Notes under the pieces: generated by a model
Databases searched by the model: none
What the model was told of the DNA's origin: nothing
The model's input: the letters and a program-made list of their open reading frames with translations, nothing else
Shown here: positions 17,036-25,432 of the stretch, in pieces
Numbering within the stretch: the first letter of the stretch is position 1
Layout: the number at the start of each line of letters is the position of its first letter
Translations under genes and position numbers: made by a program
Assembly (NCBI RefSeq): GCF_003626735.1
Contig: NZ_RBHX01000001.1
Span: forward strand, 372,001-436,000
Direction of reading: 5' to 3'
Origin: Microbacterium sp. CGR2
GTDB lineage: Bacteria; Actinomycetota; Actinomycetes; Actinomycetales; Microbacteriaceae
DNA length: 64,000 bases

Positions 17036-17830
17036 TCAGCCCCGCCGGACCATGGCGCGGATGCTGATCGCGAGCGCGACGGCGCACCACACCGTCAGAA
17101 CGACGAAGTCGCGCCAGCCGGCGGTATAGGTGTCGGCCAGCAGCCCGGCTCTGATGAGATCGGCGGCCGGTCGGAACGGCAGCACGTCGTGGACCGCTTG
17201 GAACCAGTCGGGAAGCTGGCTCGCGGGGAAGGTGACCGGCGAGAAGAGCATGACGAAGAACACGAGCACCTGGGTGACGAGCTGCGTGAGCATCGGTGGC
17301 AGGGTGACGGCGATCGCGTAGCCGATCCCGGTCGCGGTCACGGCCGTCAGGGCGGATGCGACCAGGAGAAGCGGCCAGTCGATGGAATAGCTGAAGCCGT
17401 ACCGCAGCTGTGCCACGATCACGGAGACGGCGACGCCGGGCAGTGAGACGGCGAGCCACACGGTCAGATCGGCGAGGAGGACGAGAGCCCGCGGCACCGG
17501 CAATGCGCGCAGATACGTGAAGGTGCCGCTGGTCCGCGCCTGGGCGACCCCGGTCGCGACCATCACGAGACCGACGATCATGAGGAGCACCGTGGGAGCC
17601 CCGGTGGACAGGAACTGCGCGGTCGCGGTGTCGATGCCCGGGATCAGCAGGCCGAATCCGATGATGATCCCGGCGGCGAGCACCGACTGGACGACGATGA
17701 CGAACGGAAGCATGGGCCCCACCTGCGCCATCGTCCAGCGCAGCAGCGCGCTGTAGCCGACCCAGACTCCGGCGTGCGGCACGACCGTCGCGTGTGCGGT
17801 GGGGCGTGAGGCGGTCGCCTGCTCGGTCAT
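17036..17830 (-). CDS. ABC-2 type exporter permease
   Basis: This 264-residue protein has six hydrophobic helices and the typical ABC-2 segment FSPVTFPASQLPDWFQAVHDVLPF before the last helices, as in DrrB-like antibiotic exporters. Its ATG lies on the stop codon of the ATPase gene (TGATG). With that ATPase it should form a drug or lipid exporter; because the ATPase frame is broken, activity of the pair is uncertain. Confidence 0.9.
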   Translation of the reverse strand: MTEQATASRPTAHATVVPHAGVWVGYSALLRWTMAQVGPMLPFVIVVQSVLAAGIIIGFGLLIPGIDTATAQFLSTGAPTVLLMIVGLVMVATGVAQARTSGTFTYLRALPVPRALVLLADLTVWLAVSLPGVAVSVIVAQLRYGFSYSIDWPLLLVASALTAVTATGIGYAIAVTLPPMLTQLVTQVLVFFVMLFSPVTFPASQLPDWFQAVHDVLPFRPAADLIRAGLLADTYTAGWRDFVVLTVWCAVALAISIRAMVRRG

Positions 17831-18808
17831 CAGTCGTCTTCTTTCTTCCGGGCGATCGCGCGGGTGTCGGCGGATGCTGTGGCGGCGAGATAGGCATCTT
17901 CCAAGGTCGCGGGGGCCAGCGCATAGCTCTCGACGCGATCCGCCCTTCGGAGCTCTGTGGCCCAGCGGACCGCCGCTTCGGCGTCGACGGCCGAGAGCGT
18001 CAGCAGCACCCGTCGGCCCGCGCGGACGGCGCGTGATCGGGACCGATATGGCCGACGGCGACACGGACGGGTCCTCGCCCTCGGGGTGCAGAGAGAGCTC
18101 GAGTTGCAGATCCTGGTCACCCGACCCCCGGAGACGGCTGGGGGATCCCGTCGCGACGACGGCACCCCGATCGAGCACGACGAGGGAGTCGACGACGCGC
18201 TCGGCTTCCACGACGTTGTGGGTGACCAGCAGCACCCCTGCACCCTCGTCTCCGAGGCGGCGAACGATCTTCCACAGGCGTCGACGTCGCGCCGCGTCGA
18301 CGTCGTTGGTGGGCTCATCCAGGACGACCAGCGGCACCGGGGCGACAGCGGCCATCGCGAAGGCGGTGAGGCGTCGCACACCCCCGGAGAGGTCGCCGTC
18401 GGGGGTCGCTCGACGGTGGAACCACTCACCGATGTCGAGCTCCTCAGCCAGTCGTCGTGCTGATGCTCTGGCGTCGCTGCGTGACATGCCCCGCAACCGG
18501 CCGGCGATCTCGATCGCGGCTTTCGGAGTGAGACCGTCGAGCGGCGCCTGCGCCTGGGGCTGGAGCGCGACGCGACGGCGTGCGGCGGCTGGGGCCGCGA
18601 CGGCATCGATGCCCGCCACACGGATCGATCCGCTGTGCGGTCGCAGCAGGCCGACGATCTGCGAGACCAGCGTCGTCTTGCCCGCACCGTTGTGCCCGAG
18701 CAGACCGACCACCTGCCCCGCGTCCACTCTCATCCCGATCCCTGCGTTGGCCACGACCTTGCCGAATCGTCTCGTGAGGTCGTCTACTTCCAGCACTGCT
18801 TCGTTCAT
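17830..18808 (-). pseudogene. ABC transporter ATP-binding protein with a frameshift
   Basis: From the ATG at 18808 the frame encodes a normal DrrA-type ATPase: Walker A GHNGAGKTT, signature DLSGGVRR, Walker B VVLDEPTND and the H-loop LLVTHN. Near 18020-18040 it leaves the expected frame; the family-like C-terminus (RAGRRVLLTLSAVDAEAAVR... LEDAYLAATA) continues in the neighbouring frame to a stop at 17830. The span is 979 bases, one more than a multiple of three, so a single extra base in the GC-rich run cgcgccgtccgcgcggg is the simplest cause. It may be a sequencing error, a real mutation or, less likely, programmed slippage. Confidence 0.8.
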
Positions 18809-18828
18809 CGCGACCGCATTCCATTCGC

Positions 18829-18876
18829 ATACCGTTGGTATTTCACATACTGACGGTATCCGAATACTCACGGTAC
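18829..18876. promoter_or_regulatory. Three 13-bp TetR-type operators in the divergent promoter
   Basis: Three near-identical pseudopalindromes, ATACCGTTGGTAT (18829), ATACTGACGGTAT (18847) and ATACTCACGGTAC (18864), are spaced 18 and 17 bases apart between the ABC exporter genes and the TetR gene. The first has exact 5-bp arms. This arrangement fits co-operative repression of both directions by the adjacent TetR protein. Confidence 0.75.
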
Positions 18877-18889
18877 GTCAATCAATAGA

Positions 18890-19606
18890 ATGAACAGCAT
18901 GGATCCCCGCCGATCAGCTCCCCGCTCGCCGCGAACCCGCGCGGAACGCCAGCGCGAGACGCGCGAGGCGCTCGTCATCGCGGCACGGGAATCCTTCGCC
19001 CGGGACGGCTATCACGCGGCGAGCTTGGAGGGCATCGCCGCCGACGCCGGATTCTCCAAGGGGGCCGTCTACTCGAATTTCGAGGGCAAGGCCGCCCTTT
19101 TCCTCGCGGTGATGGACGACAACCTCGAGAAGCTCCGCGGCTCAGGGTGGGACCCGCTGTCGGCCGTCGAAGCAGACGGCACGGGGGAACCGAAACCTGC
19201 CCAGGACCCGCACGCCGCCCGATTGGTGCGAGGAATCGGCCTCGCAACGCTGGAGTTCATCGCGACGGCCGCTCGGGATGACGATCTCATCTCTGCACTC
19301 CGGGAGCGGATGCAGGTGATGATCGGGGCGTACGAGCGTCTCGCCACGGAGGCACGGCCGGCCGGCGAGAACCTTCCTGCCGACGACGTCGCCCGGCTGA
19401 TGACCGCCCTCGATCAAGGCGTTTCGGTGCTGGCACTCAGTGGAATCACCTCGATGGACACCGACCTGATGCGCGCGGGACTTCGCCGACTCTCGGATCC
19501 CGCCGCCGCCGCATCCGACCCGGCCCCGGAGCGGCACGACGGGCCGGTGTCATTCCCCGGTGTGGAGCTGGTGCATCGGCTGATCCGTGAGGCCGACGGC
19601 GCCTGA
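18890..19606 (+). CDS. TetR family transcriptional regulator
   Basis: This 238-residue protein has an N-terminal TetR helix-turn-helix at about residues 25-70 (RESFARDGYHAASLEGIA, then FSKGAVYSNFEGKAALF). The ligand-binding C-terminal domain is helical and, as usual, not diagnostic. A second ATG 9 bases downstream is an alternative start. It is divergent from the ABC exporter pair and separated from it by three 13-bp operators, so it most likely represses that exporter and itself until an inducer binds. The gene end overlaps a convergent membrane-protein gene by 57 bases. Confidence 0.92.
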   Translation: MNSMDPRRSAPRSPRTRAERQRETREALVIAARESFARDGYHAASLEGIAADAGFSKGAVYSNFEGKAALFLAVMDDNLEKLRGSGWDPLSAVEADGTGEPKPAQDPHAARLVRGIGLATLEFIATAARDDDLISALRERMQVMIGAYERLATEARPAGENLPADDVARLMTALDQGVSVLALSGITSMDTDLMRAGLRRLSDPAAAASDPAPERHDGPVSFPGVELVHRLIREADGA

Positions 19607-20704
19607 CCCGGAAGCATTCTTGCGAGCACCTGCCGGGGGAACGGGAGCACTTCGGTGCATCGTGTAGCCCCAGGCGGCGAGACCGAGGAGCGGGCCCCAG
19701 AGCCAGAACGGGAACATCAGCAGCAGGAACGACGTGTCACCCATACTGCCGGCCCCCTCCAGCACGAATTCGATGCCCGCGGCCGTGAACAGGACGCTCA
19801 CCACGCTCGCCGGGATGAGGGCAAGAGCAACCGGGACAGGCCGCCCTCCGACACCCGCCAGGAATCGCGGGAACCGCTCCCCCCACCGCATGATCAGACC
19901 AAGCGTCAGCACGCCGCCGACGAGCATCGCCAATCCGAGCGCCAGGCCCAACAGGCGCACCGCCGGGTCCTCCGAGAAGACGTCGCCGCCCCCGCCGAAC
20001 AGCGGCCAGGGCGTGAGCCAGGTGGCGCGGACGAAAGCGTAGGGCACGGCACAGGCGGCGGCGACCAGGGTGATCGGAGTGCGATGACGGAGGACGAACC
20101 GCGCGAACACGCTGCGGGAGCCAGATGCGTCGCTGATGGCCCAGACGAGGAGCCCGGCCGCGGCGATCACATGGGCGAGCGCGAGCAGCATCTGCGGGAG
20201 GATGCCGGCCATCGCGCCGAACACAGACGGCACCAGCCGTCCCGCCTGAAGGTTGACGACAGCGAAGATGAGGAGGCCGGTCGCCGCCGCGGCAAGCGGC
20301 AGGCCCACCCACGGTCGACGGATCGCGGTGAGGGTGATGAGCACCACGATTCCGACGATGACGACCATCGCGAAGGTGTACCCCGCAGCCGGGATCACCC
20401 CTCCGGGCATCGTGACAGCAGCCAGCACGCCGCCGATGAGGCCGGTGACCCGCAGGGCGCGGCTCGCACCTGCATGTTTCGCGTCTCGACCGGTGGCCAG
20501 GGCGATGATCGAGACCGCGATCACGGCGAGTGCACCCGTCAGGGACACGGCGAGTTCGACACCACTGCCCAGCCGACCGATCAGACTCTGCGGGAGGGCG
20601 TCGAGGAAGCCGGGGACGAACATGCGCACGAGGCTGACGATCGCGATGGTGAGGCCGCTGACCGCGGCGGCGAGGAGGGCGAGATTCTGACTGCGAATGG
20701 ACAT
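19550..20704 (-). CDS. Polytopic membrane protein of unknown function
   Basis: This 384-residue protein has about ten hydrophobic helices, mostly Ala/Leu/Val/Gly, and short loops, with no transporter or enzyme motif that I recognise. The ATG lies exactly 6 bases after TAGCGT on its strand, indicating a leaderless start. It follows, in the same direction, the response regulator of a two-component system after 80 bases, so it may be that system's target (inference). The last 57 bases overlap the end of the convergent TetR gene. Confidence 0.8.
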   Translation of the reverse strand: MSIRSQNLALLAAAVSGLTIAIVSLVRMFVPGFLDALPQSLIGRLGSGVELAVSLTGALAVIAVSIIALATGRDAKHAGASRALRVTGLIGGVLAAVTMPGGVIPAAGYTFAMVVIVGIVVLITLTAIRRPWVGLPLAAAATGLLIFAVVNLQAGRLVPSVFGAMAGILPQMLLALAHVIAAAGLLVWAISDASGSRSVFARFVLRHRTPITLVAAACAVPYAFVRATWLTPWPLFGGGGDVFSEDPAVRLLGLALGLAMLVGGVLTLGLIMRWGERFPRFLAGVGGRPVPVALALIPASVVSVLFTAAGIEFVLEGAGSMGDTSFLLLMFPFWLWGPLLGLAAWGYTMHRSAPVPPAGARKNASGSGAVGLTDQPMHQLHTGE

Positions 20705-20784
20705 GATCCCACGCTAGGAACGCGCCCTTCGAGGCACATCGCCCGCGAGGGTGTGATCGCCGCCCGCGCGGGTGATTCCCCGGC

Positions 20785-21444
20785 TCATCCGCCGGGGCGC
20801 AGCACACCCGTCTCGTATGCCCAGATGACCACGTGCACCCGATCCGGGACACCGAGTTTGGCGAGTACGGCTTTCACGTGAGTCTTCACCGTGTTCGCCG
20901 AGAGGAACAGTTCCCGAGCGATGTCATCGTTGGACGCGCCGGTGGCGAGCGCGCGCGCGACGTCCTGCTCTCGTGCGCTCAGAAGGGCGAGAGGATCGCC
21001 GGATGCCGTGACGGGCGGCGGTCCGGAGCGCACGAAGGCGATCAGCGCCGCCGTCGCCCTCGCCGACATGACCGACTCCCCGGCGGCTACGGCGACCGCC
21101 GCGTCGGCGAGGTCCGCCGCGCCGGAGTCCTTCGTCAGAAATCCGCTGGCGCCCTCCCGGATGGCGGCGAAGACATACTCGTCGAGGTCGAAGGTGGTGA
21201 GGATGAGAACTCGAATGGATGGCCGCACCCGCAGCACCTCACGGGTGGCGGCGATCCCGTCCATCTCCGGCATCCGGATGTCCATCAGCACGACATCGAC
21301 ACTGTTCGCGCGCACGTGTTCGATGGCCGCCTCACCCGAGGCGACGGCCGCGACGTGGGCGATGCGCTCGTCGCGCGCGAGCATCACCGCGACGGCTTCA
21401 CGGAACAGAGCCTGATCGTCGACGATCAGCACACGAACGCTCAT
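20785..21444 (-). CDS. Response regulator, NarL/LuxR family
   Basis: This 219-residue protein has a receiver domain (VLIVDDQALFREA, phospho-acceptor Asp in VVLMDIRMPEMDG, later FLTKDS) and a C-terminal LuxR-type HTH (LSAREQDVARALATGASNDD, then ANTVKTHVKAVLAKL). The ATG overlaps the histidine-kinase stop (ATGA). It is the DNA-binding output of the adjacent kinase. The target genes are unknown; the membrane protein directly downstream is a candidate. Confidence 0.94.
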   Translation of the reverse strand: MSVRVLIVDDQALFREAVAVMLARDERIAHVAAVASGEAAIEHVRANSVDVVLMDIRMPEMDGIAATREVLRVRPSIRVLILTTFDLDEYVFAAIREGASGFLTKDSGAADLADAAVAVAAGESVMSARATAALIAFVRSGPPPVTASGDPLALLSAREQDVARALATGASNDDIARELFLSANTVKTHVKAVLAKLGVPDRVHVVIWAYETGVLRPGG

Positions 21445-22613
21445 CCGACGCTCCCTTCGGTGGGCAGGTCCACTGTGACGACCCATCCGCCGGAATCGCC
21501 TTCTTCTGCCGTGAGCGCTCCACCCGCGAGCCGGACGCGCTCGCTGATGCTGACGAGACCGACCCCGCTGCCCAGATCGCTCCTGGTGGGTCCCTGTCCC
21601 CCGTCGTCGGCGATCCTGGCGAGGACGGCATCCGCTTTCCACTCCAGACGCACGTCGACGCGCACCGGGGGCGTCGCATGTCGAACGGAGTTCGTGAGCG
21701 CCTCCCGCACCGAGTGATGCAGCGCGACGGCAGCATCCGGGCGGAGCTCCGTTCGCGCACCCGACTCCTCGACGCGCACATCGACCGACGGGCTGCGTAC
21801 GCTCGCGAAGAGCGAGTCGAGCGATGCCACGGTGGGGAGCGGCTCTCGTGGCGCGTCGTCTGCGACGACCGACCGCATGCCCCGAAGCGCTTCCCGACCC
21901 GTGTCGATGACGGTGCGCAACGCGGCTCGACTGATCTCCGGATCCTCATCGCGCAGGGCCTGCGCGACCTCCGCCTGCGCGATCATGACGGTCATCGAAT
22001 GGGCGACGATGTCGTGCAGGTCACGGTTGATCCGAATCCGCTCGTCGGCGATGGCCTGGGAGACGCGCGCCGTCAGCCGCTCCTGCGCCTGCACCCGACG
22101 CATCCTCACCAGCAGCCCGATCGCCCATGCCGCAGCGATCGCGCCACTGAGTCCGACGAACGCACCCACCCGCAGCATGGGGTCTTCGAACTGCGTCTCC
22201 GCCGCTGCGACGACCAACGCGCCGAACACGCCACTGGCGAGGGCGACGGTCCGAAAGACCCGTCCCGTCTGGATCGCGACCTGCGCGATGACGAGCAGAT
22301 AGGCGGCAGCCGAAGGAAGCAGCGCGCCCGAGATGGCGCGGATACCGGGCACGAGGACGAGCGCGCACATCACGGCACTGGCGACCGCGATGGCGAGGAC
22401 GGGCCGCCGCACCGCGACCAGGGAAGCCAGGTGGAGAAAGACGTACAGAATCGCGGTGAGCGCGACGATCGGCACCGCAGGGCGGGCGGACGGGTCGGTC
22501 ATCAACGCGATGGTCGAAGGCAGAAGAATCACCAGTGCGATGAGTGCGACGACGGTGTCGATGCGCGGCCACGCGCGCCAGCGGTGACGCGCTGGCGGGG
22601 TCTCGGGCGACAT
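21441..22613 (-). CDS. Sensor histidine kinase, HisKA_3 (NarX/DesK-like)
   Basis: About 390 residues: roughly five hydrophobic helices in the first 160 residues, a coiled stretch, the dimerisation/phospho-acceptor motif RDLHDIVAHSMTVMIAQAE and a C-terminal HATPase domain with VGLVSISERVRLAGG. It lacks a large extracellular sensor, so it probably senses a membrane state or signal through its helices. The start is uncertain: ATGs at 22613, 22622 and 22658 are in frame; I chose 22613 because gagg lies just upstream. It is translationally coupled to its response regulator. Confidence 0.9.
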   Translation of the reverse strand: MSPETPPARHRWRAWPRIDTVVALIALVILLPSTIALMTDPSARPAVPIVALTAILYVFLHLASLVAVRRPVLAIAVASAVMCALVLVPGIRAISGALLPSAAAYLLVIAQVAIQTGRVFRTVALASGVFGALVVAAAETQFEDPMLRVGAFVGLSGAIAAAWAIGLLVRMRRVQAQERLTARVSQAIADERIRINRDLHDIVAHSMTVMIAQAEVAQALRDEDPEISRAALRTVIDTGREALRGMRSVVADDAPREPLPTVASLDSLFASVRSPSVDVRVEESGARTELRPDAAVALHHSVREALTNSVRHATPPVRVDVRLEWKADAVLARIADDGGQGPTRSDLGSGVGLVSISERVRLAGGALTAEEGDSGGWVVTVDLPTEGSVG

Positions 22614-22791
22614 GGCCCTCATGTTCTCATGCGCTGACCCGCTGCGGATCGCCCGCACGGGTGAGATCTCTCGAGTCGGTTCGAGACGTCGCGTCGTGCG
22701 CTAGCTTCGAAAGGACCATGCGAAACCTCACTGCACGCTTCTCGGCGCCGGCTCTTCTCCTCCAGATCGGAAGCGGCGAGGTCGAGCGGCC

Positions 22792-23679
22792 GTGATCGAC
22801 TCCCCGCTGGTCGAAGCTCTCATCGCCGAGCAGTTCCCCCAGTGGCAGGATCTGCCGGTCCGGCAGGTGCTCCCCGGCGGCTGGGACAATCGCACGTTCC
22901 GGCTCGGCGACGACCTCAGCGTGAGGTTGCCGAGCAGCGAAGGGTACGTGCTGCAGGTCGAGAAGGAGCAGCGCTGGCTTCCCGTCCTCGGCCCTCGACT
23001 TCCGCTCGCGATTCCGGAGCCGGTCGGCATCGGGCGAGCGAGCGAGCGGTTCCCGCATCCGTGGTCCGTGTACCGCTGGCTGCCGGGCCGGCCGCCGGAG
23101 CGGGAACAGGTCGCCGACGATGTCACGCTCGCGGCAGCGCTGGCCGATTTCCTCGTCGCACTGCAAAGAGCGGATGCCGCGGGCGGGCCGCTCCCGGGAC
23201 CGCACAACTTCCTGCGCGGCGACTCCCCTCGGGTGTACGAGGCGGACACGCTTCGCGCCATCGAAGCCCTCGGCGCCACGATCGACGCGCCCGCCGTGCG
23301 CGAGGTCTGGCAGGCCGCGACGGCGACGACCTGGCAGGAGCCTGCGGTCTGGTTCCACGGCGACGTGAGCGAGGGCAACCTTCTCGTCGACGACGGCGGC
23401 CGGCTCAGCGCGGTCATCGACTTCGGGACGGCAGGCATCGGAGATCCGGCCTGCGACCTCGTGGTCGCGTTCACGACGATGCGCGGCGAGGCCAGGGAGG
23501 CCTTCCGCGAGCACCGCGGACTCGACGGCGACACGTGGGCGAGAGCACGGGGCTGGGCGATCTGGAAGGCGCTGATCGTGGCCGCAGGCTTCGCCGGCTC
23601 CCATTCGCCCGAGTCCGAGGTGCGGCGCGCGCGACGCACGATCGACGAGGTGCTCGAGGACCATCGACGCACGCGCTGA
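22792..23679 (+). CDS. Aminoglycoside-phosphotransferase-family kinase
   Basis: GTG start behind gcgaggt gives 295 residues with the APH fold: nucleotide-binding N-lobe (GGWDNRTFRLGDDLSVRLPS), Brenner-type motif WFHGDVSEGNLLVD with the catalytic Asp, and AVIDFGTAGIGDPACDL with the metal-binding Asp. It phosphorylates a hydroxyl on a small molecule. Chromosomal actinobacterial members resembling this usually act on unknown metabolites rather than clinical aminoglycosides. It is alone, with divergent neighbours. Confidence 0.9.
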   Translation: MIDSPLVEALIAEQFPQWQDLPVRQVLPGGWDNRTFRLGDDLSVRLPSSEGYVLQVEKEQRWLPVLGPRLPLAIPEPVGIGRASERFPHPWSVYRWLPGRPPEREQVADDVTLAAALADFLVALQRADAAGGPLPGPHNFLRGDSPRVYEADTLRAIEALGATIDAPAVREVWQAATATTWQEPAVWFHGDVSEGNLLVDDGGRLSAVIDFGTAGIGDPACDLVVAFTTMRGEAREAFREHRGLDGDTWARARGWAIWKALIVAAGFAGSHSPESEVRRARRTIDEVLEDHRRTR

Positions 23680-23803
23680 GCAGCGATCCCGCTTCGCGAC
23701 CGAATACTAGGGCTTAACGCGGGATCGGTCGAGGGGGGTCTGAACGACGTGCCGCGAGGCGCACCATGGGCACACAACCCATCAACGCCACCGGAGGAGC
23801 GAC

Positions 23804-24754
23804 ATGTATTTCCACGTTCAGGAGTTCATCAACGAGATCGCACAGGACGAGCCGGATCCCGCCGCGGCCAACGCACTGCAGGAAGGGCTCGGCGGTCAGT
23901 TCGGCGAGATGCGAACGATGATGCAGTACCTGTTCCAGAGCATCAACTTCCGGGGACCGTCGGCCAAGCCGTACAAGGACCTGATCCAGGGGATCGGCAC
24001 CGAGGAGATCAGCCACGTCGAGCTCATCGGCACGACCATCTCGCGGCTCCTCGACGGCTCACCCGAGTACAAGGGCAAGCCGACCGATCCGGTCGACAAG
24101 CCGGGATCGGGTGGCGCAACGCCCCTGAACATCGCGCTCGACACGAGCAACATCCACCACTACCTCGTGGGCGCACAGGGTGCACTTCCCGTAGACGCCG
24201 CCGGTAACCCATGGATGGGCAGCTACGTCTACAACTCGGGCAACCTCGTGCTCGACCTTCTCTACAACCTGATGCTCGAGTCCACCGGACGTCTGCAGAA
24301 GTGCCGCCTGTACGAGATGACCGACAACAAGATGGCGCGGAGCACGATCTCCTACCTGATCGTGCGCGACCAGGCTCACGAGAACGCCTACGCGAAGGCG
24401 CTCGAAACCCTCGGAGTGAGCTGGCGTACCGCGCTGCCGATTCCGAAGACGAATGCCGAGAAGTTCCCTGAGGTGAAGAAGCTTCTCGACCTGGGACTGC
24501 ACAGCAAGCAGTACTCGTTCGACCTCACCTCGCAGTCGGAGGCCGGGAAGATCTTCCAGGGTGCGTCGCCGTCGAACGATGGGACGATGCTGGACGCGAC
24601 AGAGCAGGCTCCGGTCGGCGCTCCGATGACGATCTCCCCCGCGCGGCTCGAAGAGTTCTCTCCCGGTGCGGATGCCGACCTGCGAGCGCTCATCGAGGCG
24701 ACCGCAGCGATGGAGATGGCCGACATCGACGAGACGTTCGGCCGCATGAAGTGA
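23804..24754 (+). CDS. Manganese catalase
   Basis: This 316-residue protein matches non-haem dimanganese catalases throughout: MYFHVQEFINEIA at the start, the metal-ligand helices GGQFGEMRTMMQYLFQS and GTEEISHVELIGTTI, and later DNKMARSTISYLIVRDQAHE. It breaks hydrogen peroxide into water and oxygen in the cytosol. A ggaggagcgac ribosome site is present. It converges on an XRE-cupin regulator with a small hairpin between them. Confidence 0.96.
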   Translation: MYFHVQEFINEIAQDEPDPAAANALQEGLGGQFGEMRTMMQYLFQSINFRGPSAKPYKDLIQGIGTEEISHVELIGTTISRLLDGSPEYKGKPTDPVDKPGSGGATPLNIALDTSNIHHYLVGAQGALPVDAAGNPWMGSYVYNSGNLVLDLLYNLMLESTGRLQKCRLYEMTDNKMARSTISYLIVRDQAHENAYAKALETLGVSWRTALPIPKTNAEKFPEVKKLLDLGLHSKQYSFDLTSQSEAGKIFQGASPSNDGTMLDATEQAPVGAPMTISPARLEEFSPGADADLRALIEATAAMEMADIDETFGRMK

Positions 24755-24762
24755 TGTGGAAC

Positions 24763-24785
24763 GGGGTCAGGAGCGATCTGGCCCC
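24763..24785. terminator. Hairpin between convergent genes
   Basis: GGGGTCAG and CTGGCCCC pair over 8 bases (one G-U) around the loop gagcgat, where the manganese-catalase and XRE-cupin genes converge. There is no T-run, but actinobacterial terminators often lack one. It overlaps the last codons of the leftward gene. Confidence 0.5.
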
Positions 24786-25363
24786 GCAGTAGAGGAGGGG
24801 CGAGCGCGGAGATGGATGCGCTTGCCCTCCTTGCTGAAGATCGACAGCACCTCGGCCGGTCCCGCCCCGGTCGCCGACAGCCAGTGCGGAACCCGCGTGT
24901 CGAATTCCGCGGCTTCCCCGGGCCCCAAGGTGAGATCCTGCTCCCCCAGCACGAGGCGAAGATGCCCCGAGAGCACGTACAGCCATTCCTGCCCGTCGTG
25001 CACCTTCGGGTCGGGGACGGCGGTGATCCCGGCCGGGTTGGCGGGGAAGGTGACCTTGTAGGTCTGCACGGGGCTGGTGTCGGGCGACAGCGTCTCGTAC
25101 CAGGTCTCGCCGCTCCGCCGGGTGGTGCGCGTCACGCGGGGGTCCGGCGCCTTCCGCGGAACGATGTCGTCGAGTTCGAGGCGCAGGGCGTGAGCGATGG
25201 GGACCACCAGTTCGAGGTTCGGTGCGCGCTTACCCGCCTCCAGTCGCGACAGGGTGCTCGACGAGATGCCGGTCGCCTCCGACAGCTCGGCGAGCGTCAT
25301 GCTGCGCTTCTGTCGCCAGCTCTTCAGACGCGGTCCGATGAGAGCAAGGGATCCATCGGGCAC
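24767..25363 (-). CDS. XRE-family regulator with cupin domain
   Basis: GTG start behind an aaggagg ribosome site gives 198 residues. Residues 10-65 form an XRE helix-turn-helix (LAELSEATGISSSTLSRLE) and the rest a cupin sensing domain (HDGQEWLYVLSGHLRLVLGE). Such regulators bind a small ligand in the cupin and usually control a neighbouring gene. The divergent FAD oxidoreductase and methyltransferase are the obvious candidates; the intergenic region carries an imperfect inverted repeat. Confidence 0.92.
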   Translation of the reverse strand: MPDGSLALIGPRLKSWRQKRSMTLAELSEATGISSSTLSRLEAGKRAPNLELVVPIAHALRLELDDIVPRKAPDPRVTRTTRRSGETWYETLSPDTSPVQTYKVTFPANPAGITAVPDPKVHDGQEWLYVLSGHLRLVLGEQDLTLGPGEAAEFDTRVPHWLSATGAGPAEVLSIFSKEGKRIHLRARPSSTAGPDRS

Positions 25364-25376
25364 GACACCCTCCTTT

Positions 25377-25404
25377 TTGCCATTTCAGCACTGTTATTTG
25401 TCAA
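25377..25404. promoter_or_regulatory. Possible operator and promoter between regulator and oxidoreductase
   Basis: TTGCCA and TGTCAA (5 of 6 paired) flank a 16-base AT-richer spacer. On the minus strand TTGACA is a perfect -35 box. The run of T residues and the low local GC set this stretch apart. It could serve the XRE gene, the divergent oxidoreductase gene, or both. Confidence 0.35.
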
Positions 25405-25432
25405 TACGGTATCAGGTCTGCACTCTGGAAAC

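Noticed and set aside
17036..18871. A 611-residue open frame that joins the ABC ATPase to the permease
   Set aside because: The frame passes through the region where the ATPase C-terminus belongs to the neighbouring frame; the joining stretch is Arg/Gly-rich and unlike protein. The gene pair with a frameshift is the better reading.
20785..21642. Longer response-regulator frame starting inside the kinase gene
   Set aside because: The receiver domain begins at MSVRVLIVDD with the usual ATGA overlap; the extra sequence is a shadow of the kinase.
22623..22791. Candidate tRNA or small RNA gene
   Set aside because: I could not find a cloverleaf or a clear promoter/terminator pair; the region looks like an ordinary divergent promoter.
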